DNA of 64,000 nt from Chrysemys picta bellii (lineage: Eukaryota > Chordata > Testudines > Emydidae). The stretch covers positions 9,052,001-9,116,000 of the forward strand of contig NC_088798.1 of assembly GCF_011386835.1 (NCBI RefSeq), written 5' to 3'. Every line of letters starts with the position of its first letter. The first letter of the stretch is position 1. Positions 1-9,400 of the stretch are shown one piece after another. The translations under genes and the position numbers were made by a program. Below the pieces are notes generated by a model. The model saw only the letters and a program-made list of their open reading frames with translations. It made no database searches and was not told the DNA's origin.

Positions 1-829
1 GGGATAGTGGTGAATATAAAAGATATTACCCCAATAAGAATACAAATATCAAGCTTGTGCAAATGTTTTCCTTCTCTGACTAAATAAACTACTTTCCATT
101 AACTGAAAATTATGCTGATTATGATAAATTCCTTGAGACAGAATGTCAGGATAAAACACAAAGAATGGCACATGACAAGTGGAATGAAAGCTTTGTAGAT
201 TTGTCAATATAAAAGTTGGTATTTTTTTTTTAATTTAACGCAACTGATAAAGTGAAGAATAAGAAGTTAGTTTTTTGTACTAAACACTTTTAATGAAAAA
301 GAACATTTCTAACATCTAACTTATTTCATGCTTAGAGACCAGCTCCTTTTTTTCTATGGTTCATTCCTGCATAATACTTTTCACTTTCTAAAAGGTGCTA
401 AAACAATATCTACTTGTAACTCTACCTTGCTGTCCCAACTGTGCTGCTGGCTTGAGTCCCAATAGTTGAATGATTATAACTATGTTCATTCTGTTTTGGA
501 TTCTTTTTCAAGTACTATACAAGTATTGTTTACTTTGTATATATGTTAACAAAATAATATTGTGATAGAGTGTTTGGAGGGCCAGGTGGCCTTGTGGTTA
601 GTGCACCTGACCTCCAACCCCTTGTCTTGCTGTCAGAGAGGGCAGTAACAATGGCTGGCTCCTGCCCCCAGGCCAACAGCGTTTGGGTCTCCCACTGTGT
701 CTGGACCTTTGCTCTTAAGTGGGGCATGGTAGGGGAACCTAGGCCTTCCCTCTCTACTGGGCCTAAATTTGCCATTCTGGGCTACTTCCTACATATGTGC
801 TCCTTCAGTTTGGGGGTATGGTCCCTATA
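1..829. other. AGBL4 downstream intron, no gene recognised; possible LTR-like stretch at the right
   Basis: This stretch lies past the donor of the 1975-2099 exon, so on the minus strand it belongs to the following AGBL4 intron. The first 540 bases are AT-rich and I see nothing in them. From about 575 to 829 the composition changes to GC-rich text that looks like turtle LTR-type repeat sequence and abuts the DNA transposon beginning at 831. The LTR assignment is from general resemblance only. Confidence 0.3.
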
Positions 830-830
830 G

Positions 831-1522
831 TTAGGACCCTTCCAAATTCACAGCCGTGAAAAATGTGTCAGACTGTGACATCAGCCCTCCCCCATGAAAT
901 CTAGCTATTGGAGGGGAGGGAGAGAGGCAGGGCTGGGGGTGCCCCAGCTGGGGGCTTCTACCATGCACTGAGCTCCAGCTGATAGCCCTGGCCTGGCTAG
1001 GGAGGGACAGGACTTCCTCTTCCCCTGCACAGCTGCTCTTGGGAGGAGATCAGACCCAACTCTGGGTACTTCCCCTGGCCGTAGGAAGCTCTGCGACCGC
1101 GCTGCAGAAGTGAGAGTGTCCCTGAAGCCAGGGAGGTACCCAGAGGTGGACCTGATCTCCTCTACCCCCTCCCTTCTCCCCCCCCCCACTCCAAGGGCAG
1201 CCATGCGGGGGAAGAGGAAGTCCTGTCCCTCCCCCCAGCCTGGCCGGGACTAGCAGCTAGGAGCCCCTGGCTGGGGTGCTCCCAGAAGCACAGGGGAGAT
1301 CAGACCCACATCCCCATCTGGGAACTTCTCCCAGCTGCAGGAAGGCAGTGCAGAAGCGAGGGTGACCATCCTGCAAACCCCTTACAACAACTTTGTGACA
1401 GCTCCCACATGATCCCCTTTTGGGTCAGGACCCCCATGATTACAACACTATGAAATTTCAAATGTAAACATCTTAAAATGTGAAATTGACCAAAATAAAC
1501 CATGCATTTGGTGGGGCCCTAA
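831..1522. mobile_element. Non-autonomous DNA transposon with about 30-bp terminal inverted repeats
   Basis: The left end reads ttaggacccttccaaattca and the right end reads in reverse complement ttagggccccaccaaatgca, so the two termini are imperfect inverted repeats. The interior is GC-rich. It holds a partial internal duplication: the block near 1044-1110 (agatcagacccaactctggg) recurs near 1290-1360 (agatcagacccacatcccca). No transposase frame is seen, so the element depends on enzymes supplied in trans. I could not find a clean target-site duplication, so the exact edges are uncertain by a few bases. Confidence 0.65.
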
Positions 1523-1559
1523 CTAAATAGTCAATAGCATCACAAACAAAGTCCTAATG

Positions 1560-1855
1560 AGCAGGGCCCTCCAAGACAAGCTGTTTCTCAAACTGGGTTG
1601 TGGTTGGAGAAGGCACTGCTTGGGAGCCTTACCCACTATCTTGTCCCCTCTCAGGCTCCACCTTCTGACTGGCTTCCTGGAGAAGGATTCTTCTCTTTTA
1701 CAGTCTGTTCATTACTCCTTGCCCGACCTCCTGAATTTGTTTTAACCTGCTCCTCCAGCTGCAGTGGGCTGGGCAGGCCTCTAGGGGCGGGGCTACCTGG
1801 GCCCAATATTGCCTTTTAACTCCTGCAGGCCCACTCTGGGGTTTGCATAAACAAT
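1560..1855 (+). mobile_element. Probable degraded LTR fragment
   Basis: A moderately GC-rich block between AT-rich flanks, with pyrimidine-rich segments and repeated cctggagaagg / cctcctgaattt phrases of the kind seen in turtle retroviral-type LTRs. The two short open frames here are overlapping and show no protein motif. Without termini or a target duplication the call stays tentative. Confidence 0.3.
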
Positions 1856-1974
1856 CACAAACATATACTAGTTATTATTGTACTGTGGCAATTTTTACAC
1901 TCTGGCTAGTGTATTGGTATCTCTCTCCAACTTAAGTAATTGTGAACTAATCATACTATTTAACTTGAACTTAC

Positions 1975-2099
1975 CTGTGACTCTTTCACATTTTCAACAG
2001 TGAAGTTGAACCAAACTCGAAAGCGTGGGTTACAGGTATCCGGCCTAATGAACAGGTCATACTCAAACTCTGTGATGTGATCCACACGTCCAAGGTTAC
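1975..2099 (-). CDS. AGBL4: AGBL4 (cytosolic carboxypeptidase 6) coding exon, 125 bp
   Basis: Read on the minus strand, the exon is preceded by the acceptor ctctggcag and followed by the donor gtaagttc. It holds 2 bases plus 41 codons with no stop. The peptide starts NLGRVDHITEFEYDLFIRPD and continues through a TCNPRFRVWFNF stretch to NVKESQ. I recognise this as the N-terminal beta-sandwich domain that precedes the M14D zinc carboxypeptidase domain of CCP6, an enzyme that shortens polyglutamate side chains on tubulin and other proteins in the cytosol. The catalytic HxxE...H residues are in later exons outside the window. The exon begins in phase 1 and ends in phase 0. Its incoming phase matches the outgoing phase of the exon at 60919-61041, and the split codon gives Gly, so E-S-G-N-L reads across the junction. 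AGBL5 and AGTPBP1 paralogues differ clearly in this segment. Confidence 0.95.
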
Positions 2100-2100
2100 C

Positions 2101-3660
2101 TGCCAGAGGATTATGAAATGCAGCAGTTTAACGAATGGCTGATAAACCCTAGCCCAACAACTACACAGAATGGTATTTAAAATGCATGACTATGACTGGC
2201 TAAAACCAGTCACATGATTATAAGGTTAATTAGCACTATAACACAGTTCAGAACTTTTTTCAAGCAAATGTCTTTAAACTCATGAAGAAAAATACACAAA
2301 TAGGCCAAGCACATTTAAATAAGTCAATACAGAAAAAAAAAAAACCACCAATAAGGACTTTTATAATTCACTCCTAATTAATTTTTGTCCTCTTTGACCT
2401 TTGATTCTTTCTGTGAATGTTGTCCCATCATCCCTTCTGTTACTCAAAATCCCCTCTTTGCTTACACGATCTCTTTGCCACTCCCACTCCCTGCTTATAG
2501 GGATTTCTTTCTTCCGTGTGCTGCTAATGTTTAGGAATACCTACTTAAAAACAGTGCCAAAAATTCTATTGCTCCCCCTATTGGCTGATTTTCAGGACTT
2601 CCCGGTTTTCCTACAGATGCTCAAGGCCCTCTCTCCTAAAACACGAGGCTATGGGGTTTAGCTTGGGCCCCTCCTGGTTAGTTTTGTGATATAATATTGA
2701 AAAAATCAGTCAGAAACTACTTTGCTCCCTCTGGCACTTTTCAGTATAAAATGAAAGCAAGCAACAAATCAGGCCATAGTGGAGAAAGGAGTTGAGTTCA
2801 GTGCTGGAGAAATTTGGAAAAGTGCTTTTAAATGGTTAAACTGGCTTTTTTCTTTTGAAGTACTGCAGTGAGTTTCAAAGACACATGGCTTGTCTGTCTA
2901 CCTAATTTATACCCTACAAAATGAAAGGCGTTACGTTTTTACTGTTCACACCCAACTAATCAAATTTTGTATTTAATAAAATAAGCCCACATCTTTGCTC
3001 TCAAAGCTGATGTAAAATGTTAATTATGAAAGTATTGCTACATGTTTGGACCCATTCTTTTATTAATTCAGATATAGTTTCAGATATTTGGGGCAAGATT
3101 ACCAAATCCTTATTCACACAGAGTCTAAACTTCCTCTTCAGGCAGTCCCATTTAAGGCAGTGGGATGACTTGTGGAGTAAAGTGCTGCTTAACATTAGTA
3201 ATGGTATTAAAATCTGGTTTACGGTTTGTTTTTTGGGGGAGGGGATAATTTGTATTTTGGAAACCAAAAGATATTTCAGCTGTGTACTTCATCGATGTAC
3301 TTATAGACCCTTCTGCATAATCTTAAATTGGTGCTGTTGCGGACTTCAATTGCACAATGAACATTTTTATCTTCCATATCTGGAAACTTTCTCCCTTTCC
3401 TGCCTTGCCCAATCCAGACTTTTTACAGCAAAATTATCTTAGCTGAATCTCATTTTACAGACAAGCCTAAATGATAAATCCAAAATATAAATATAAAGAA
3501 TTTGGAATATATTTTGTAACTATGAGATCTGACAAATACAAATAACTTAATCCACCTGACTTTTGGTTAACTCCTTCCCCATCCCTTGTCTGCATGCTGT
3601 CTTCCCTAGGCCCTGATTCTGCCACTGTTACTCATGTTTAGTACCTTAATGTCACTGGAA
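2101..3660. other. Intronic sequence, nothing but an ancient repeat recognised
   Basis: AT-rich intron without protein motifs. The segment about 3088-3215 resembles the old amniote repeat family with cccatt...agtgggat and gagtaaagt phrases that also appears near 60711. The 141-codon frame at 3017-3442 has no family resemblance and is probably chance. Confidence 0.5.
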
Positions 3661-3669
3661 CTATTCATG

Positions 3670-4215
3670 GAGTAAGCCACTACACACTCAACCTCCATGA
3701 ATTTATCTAGTTCTCTTTTAAACCCTGTTATAGTCCTAGCCTTCACAACCTCCTCAGACAAGGAGTTCCACAGGTTGACTGTGCGCTGTGTGAAGAACTT
3801 CCTTTTATTTGTTTTAAACCTGCTGCCCATTAATTTCATTTGGTGGCCCTTAGTTCTTATATTATGGGAACAAGTAAATAACTTATTCTTATTCACTTTC
3901 TCCACACCACTCATGATTTTACATACCTCTATCACATCCCCCCTTAGTCTCCTCTTTTCCAATCTGAAAAGTCCTAGCCTCTTTAATCTCTCCTCCTAAG
4001 GGACCCGTTCCAAACCCCTAATCATTTTAGTTGCCTTTCTCTGAACCTTTTTTAATGCCAGAATATCTTTTTTTGAGATGAGAAGACCACATCTGTATGC
4101 AGTATTCAAGATGTGGGCGTGCCATGGATTTATATAAGGGCAATAAGATGCCCTTCTCTGTCTTATTCTCTATCCCTTTTTTAATGATTCCTAACATCCT
4201 GTTTGCATTTTTGGC
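3670..4215 (-). mobile_element. CR1 LINE fragment, reverse transcriptase C-terminal part
   Basis: Minus-strand frames give the CR1 signatures NRMLGIIKKG, YKSMARPHLEYC and MEKRRLRGDVIEV, which lie downstream of the polymerase palm in CR1 ORF2. Frameshifts split the protein into at least two pieces, so it is a dead copy. The 5' end stops at about 4215, next to an unrelated GC-rich block, and the usual CR1 3' untranslated region is missing on the left. Confidence 0.85.
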
Positions 4216-4908
4216 AAGAGCTGGGAGGTAGGCGGAGGAGTGGGGACATGGCACGCTCATGGGAGGAGGCAGAGGTGAGGTGAGGTGGGGGGGTGGGGAG
4301 AGAAGCTTGGCTGCTGGTGGGTGCAGAGCACCCACTAATTTTTTCCCCGTGGCTGCTCCAGCCCTGGAGCACCCACGGAGTCGGCGCTGATGCACTGAAC
4401 CACAACCACCTTCAACCTGGACCCCCCTGCAGAGTTCCATTACCTTTGCACCCAAAACCTCCAACAACCTCTGTGCATCCAGATCCCCTCCGCACCCAGA
4501 TCCCCCACTGAGCTGCCCACATCCAGATTGCCCCACACAGAACCCTCTCAACCCACACCTGGATTCCCCCATACTAAGTCCCTCCACACTTGGATCCTGC
4601 CTTGCTGAGCCTGCCTCCCACACCTCGTTCATCTGGCCTGGAGGGGCAGGGCCCTGGGGTGTTTCTGGGGCAGGCCCGGTCCTTGTGCTGTATCAGGGTG
4701 GAATGCAGCCTCACCGCTCAGTCTGTGTCCCAGAAGGGTTGGTGGAGCTGCACAGTGATCTCCCATTTCTGTGCAGCCAGTGGCCTGTGCTCTCCAACGC
4801 CATGCTAGAGCCTCCACATTTATTTGTCAAATAAAATTTGCAGAACTTTAAAATATTTTGTGCAGAATTTTTAATTTTTTCGGTGCAGAATGCTCTCAGG
4901 AGTAGCTA
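4216..4908 (+). mobile_element. GC-rich repeat block ending in a DNA-transposon terminus
   Basis: The block directly abuts the CR1 fragment. Its right end (about 4840-4908) carries the paired phrases tgtgcagaatttttaatttt and tgcagaatgctctcaggagt. I associate these with one end of a sauropsid DNA repeat whose terminus reads ctactcctg...ttctgc on the other strand. The opposite terminus was not found, so this may be a composite of two repeats. The open frames here are low-complexity and carry no motif. Confidence 0.4.
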
Positions 4909-7900
4909 GTGCACTCATCAGTATCAGATCTAGCTAGCAATTTAATCACTTGTTCACTCTATACCTAGGTCTCTTCCAAGATTACTGCTTTCCAAGTTTC
5001 TCAAGGTCACTGAATATTTGTGTGGAAGATTATCTTCCCACAGAAGTTTTCATTTTTTTTTTCCCTCTAGCGTAGGTTCCTTTGTATTATTTCTCTGTTC
5101 TCACAGGTATCTGCAACTCCTTCCAGTTCCGTATTATTTGTGCATTTCATTAACATGCTATTTCTTCCAGATCATTAAGATGCTAAATAAGGCAGTACCC
5201 AACACCATATACTTTTATTAACCTACTCAACATGTTCCCCACACACAGAAGGCTGATGCTTATAGTCAATGTATCCTTTGCTTACACTCTATCAATTTCA
5301 ACCCAATTTCAACCCACATGACAGTGCCCCTAACCAAAGTGGACGTTTTTGTTAAAAATAAAAAAGGGTTAGAATTGCACAAGCATAAAAAAATACTTCC
5401 ACATATTAAGAGATAGTTTCTAGTGTTCAGTGGGTGTCACTGAAAAATGCTTCTTGACATCAAAGAGAAAGGACTTGAGCAACTACTACACCAAACTCAT
5501 AATAAAAGTTATGAATGTTACAGTGCTGCCTTCATATTGCTGAAGTCAAGGGATTACATTTTTTATCTCAATGTACCGGAATATATGCCCCAGTACCACA
5601 AAAAAACAGTGATTTACACTGAAAGGTGTGGAACTATTAAGCAACAATTAAACATTGATTACATGATGAAGATATGATGCTACATATCCATCTTATGGTG
5701 AAGAACAAATAGAATTATTTTACATTCAAAATAAGCATCTACTATACTAAAAGGCAGCTTTTTCAATTTATATTCATGTTACTTTTTGAATATATAGGGA
5801 AAGTGGGTGGCTTTCCCTTAATTTGGTCTTTGGAGGAAGCAGTTAAAAATGTAACATGGAGAAAGAAATAGTTTATCTAATTAGTGATTAAAAAGCAGCT
5901 ACATATTGAAATTTGTTCTTGTGTCACATAAATCCTTGTGCATTGAGATAATACAAACCTTACTTTTTACTTTTTTTTTTTTTACACAATAAACTAGATG
6001 AATTAGCTACTTTTTATGCTTTTATGATAGTCAATTCAAGAGAAAGGTGGAGAGTGTCAGTTCTGTGTGGTGCCACCATTATGTTTCATACACAAATAAA
6101 CTGAAGTCAAATAGCTAACTACAACTATTCAGGGACTTTTACTATCTCCATATTTGATTTCTGTGTACATTTCTACTCTCCACTAATTTCTGCCTTCTGC
6201 TTATAACAATTTTGCTTAGATAATTTTCTTTTCTTTTTTAAAATCAGGCATTTGAGACCACTCCCAATTCACATAACAAATTCTAAGGAGAAGTCAATAT
6301 TGTTGCAATGTATGGCTAAGTACTGTACTGCACTAAGGGCTTCCACCTGCCTCCATTGGAATCAATGAGAGCACCACCACTGACTTCCATGAGTGCAGTG
6401 TCTGGCCCTAAGCAACTATGTAAGACTTTAAAGCTATCACAATATATTTCCACAGTAATTGTAACTTTTATGAGTTAGCCCTGCAGAACATAGAGTATGT
6501 CAATGATGTACATTTTATTTAAAGTATATATAAGATAAAGAACTGATCTGTGGAGTTTAAAAGAAAAACCACAATGAGTGACAGGACTGGTACATGTTTA
6601 AACTCAAGCACATTGGTATTCAACTTTCCTACAGTGCAGTTTCCTACAGTTTTTTTTATGGCACAGGTGCAATGCTGGATGTGAAGGAAACAGAATTTTA
6701 TGAAACAATATGAATTAGTTCTCCTATGCACTCTTAAATAACTTGATTTTTGTTTTTATTATGATTTTACTTTTGAGAAGAACTACAACAGATCTCTCTA
6801 ATCTTCTAGGATGATGTGAACAAATCAGACTCCCAAATGTCTATAAAGATAAACTCACTTTTTCTTAGCCCTGGAGGTTGTTTTTAAAACATTCTCAGTT
6901 CCTATATATAGTTCTATGCAATATTTACAACAAACAGAATATGTAGACTTTCCCTTGATCATTCAGTCTTACGGTGCTAGTCATACCCTTGTGTAAGAGA
7001 ACTAAGATAGTAACATAAAGTGCAATATACTCAAAATATGAGTTATTCTAAATGGACCAAAAGTACATTTAAAGTTTCTGGAAAAGTTCACTACATTTAT
7101 AATAGGCTTAAAAGAAAACCAATATTACTATTTTATTTATTATGCAACATACATTTACTCTTCATAAAATATTGAAGAACATTGCTTCCTACATCAATAA
7201 AAAGTATACATTACAGGAAGAAAGAAAACCTATTTAAGAAAATGCTAGCTAGAGTTACTGAGTATGCCAACAATTATCATAAAAATGCAAGAAAAGAAAA
7301 TATAGATATGTTAAGCAATCCTAAAATCTTCTTAAGCCACACATTGTGCTTTCCTACAGAGAATTTTAAGATGAAAAATAGACCTTGAGGGTCTTAGACA
7401 AGCCTGAGGCAATATAAAGAAAAAGGTCAAACACTCTGCTAAAAAGGACCGTTATCTTCAGAACAACAACTTATCAGCCAGCTTGCAGCCCTGCTTATTT
7501 ACAGTTATTGGTCCCAGAGGAAGTGCACTTCAGCACAGGGCACGATTACTTTGTAATGAGTTTGCCAGAAATGGTAAAGGAAACTAATTTGTAACAATGT
7601 GCTGTTCCCTGCACATGAACTTTCTCAGACACTTTTTTGTCCAGCAATGAATAACTAACTTCAGCCCTCCTAATAAGCAGTGAAGACAGAAGTGCACTAC
7701 AAATGTATGAGTTGCAAACATGAATGTGTTGAAATATCAGTGATTATCCCTCTCAGCTGTCCATTACAGTACTCATGATGACCACCAGTTCCCCTGTGGT
7801 GGCTATACAGAATGCAGGTTTCAGGGGGTAGATTTAGGCATGAAAATTAACACCATTTGGAAGAAAATAGTCTGCACCTGTCACAGATTAGCAACAAAAG

Positions 7901-9040
7901 GTCAAATGCCTCCTTTTACACCTAGAACACTTGCATATTGTATGCCTTGCTTATAGGAGCATAATTTTGGTTTGCTTAATACAGAAAAGTAAGCACCATG
8001 GTGAACAGAGGGGGGAAAAGAATTAAACCTTAGCTAAAAGCTATCAATAAATCTATTGTTCAAGATACATATGAATGGAAGTAGCTCAGGCAATCTCTGT
8101 CTCTAAAAGAAGTAGTTTTTCAAAAAGAGAATTACACAAAGTGCTCCTCCGTTTTTGTCAATACACTGCCAGGTTTTGAAATACTATTTTTCATCCACAC
8201 AATAAAAATCTTGACAAGTGAGCAATAGAAAATCACTAATACACTTGCAGCTGCATTTCAATCTATACAAATTCTTTAAACAAAAACAACCAAGGAACAG
8301 ATTGGCACAATAGAATAGCATATACATCATTTTCATTACTTGAACCTGAGATCAAGATAGCCAAGCTATACTTTCATAGAACCATATTAAAAAAAAAAAC
8401 AGAGGTAATATATGGAATATAGAATAGTCTCAACTGAATTCTTCCTTAAAGACCACAAAATACATGGAAATGATAATGTAAAATAATTTTATTTATGCAT
8501 TCTAAGGAAGGGGGAGGAACTTCAGGTACAAAGATCTGCAAAACTTTCTTCTGAAAGGAGTGCATCTAAGAATACCAGTTCATAAATTCCTCTTGGTTTT
8601 ACATAGAATTTGTAAGAGAGAGCTTGATGAGGAAGAGGTCCAATGTAACTTCTACAGATAACTGGATTTATAACTAGACAAAAAATCATGGATAAGTGAC
8701 GATGTTTGGAAGCTCTGACTCATGTAATGTATTGTTACCCGATCCACTGCTCACAATACATATCTGTCAAATCAGAATTATCCTTGAAATTTTGAAGCAT
8801 GTGTCTTGAATAGAAAGAAATGCAAACTGCTACATCTTCATCATAAAAGCACGTACACAATCTTTTGTAATTTTAAGTATACTTTCATTTATACTGTTTA
8901 TACCAGTAATGCACATATTAACCTATGCAGTACAAAGTGATATCCATACTGCAATTAGATCAATGTTGTGAAAAAATCATCTAAATGCTCTGCAACTGTA
9001 CAGTATCCCTTGAAAGACCTGAAGCTTCACCTAGAGAAAA
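4909..9040. other. AT-rich intron, no gene recognised
   Basis: About 4.1 kb with short chance frames only. Around 6340-6420 there is a weak copy of the ancient repeat with ccattggaatcaatgag phrases. The stretch 7440-7760 is less AT-rich and has no obvious repeat features. It would be a candidate for a conserved noncoding element, but nothing in a single sequence proves that. Confidence 0.5.
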
Positions 9041-9253
9041 AGACGGTTACTCACCGTTGTAACTGTTGTTCTTCGAGATGTGTTGCTCATATCCATTCCA
9101 TTAGGTGTGCGCGCGCCGCGTGCACGATCGTCGGAAAATTTTCTACCCTAGCAACACCGGCGGGTCGGCTGTGGAGCCCCCTAGAGTGGCGCCTTCATGG
9201 CGCTGAATATATACCCCAGCCGACCCGGCGCCCCCTCAGTTCCTTCTTGCCGG
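9041..9253. repeat. DIRS left terminus and inverted terminal repeat
   Basis: Bases 9085-9253 are the reverse complement of about 15097-15266 with only a 2-bp indel and a few substitutions. The outer 44 bases (agacggttactcaccgttgt onward) have no counterpart at the right end but are matched by the left half of the internal complementary region. The left end lies within a short run of A, so its first base is uncertain by about three positions. Confidence 0.92.
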
Positions 9254-9285
9254 CTACTCTGACAGTGGGGAAGGGGGGCGGGTTT

Positions 9286-9385
9286 GGAATGGATATGAGC
9301 AACACATCTCGAAGAACAACAGTTACAACGGTGAGTAACCGTCTTTTCTTCTTCGAGTGCTTGCTCATATCCATTCCATTAGGTG
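9286..9385. repeat. DIRS internal complementary region (ICR)
   Basis: Its left half (9286 to about 9345) is the reverse complement of the element's left end, including the part unique to that end (caacggtgagtaaccgtctt). Its right half (about 9346-9385) is the reverse complement of the right end (cttcttcgagtgcttgctca). The two halves meet at about 9345, exactly as the two ends would when joined in a circle. This is the hallmark used in the accepted DIRS replication model to template the missing terminal sequence. Confidence 0.93.
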
Positions 9386-9400
9386 ACTCCCAAGCCCAAC

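Noticed and set aside
580..650. tRNA gene suggested by gtggttagtgcacctgacct
   Set aside because: A box-A-like stretch only; no B box at proper distance and no cloverleaf.
3017..3442. 141-codon plus-strand frame as a gene
   Set aside because: AT-rich, no domain, no splice-flanked structure, overlaps an 88-codon frame on the other strand and an ancient repeat.
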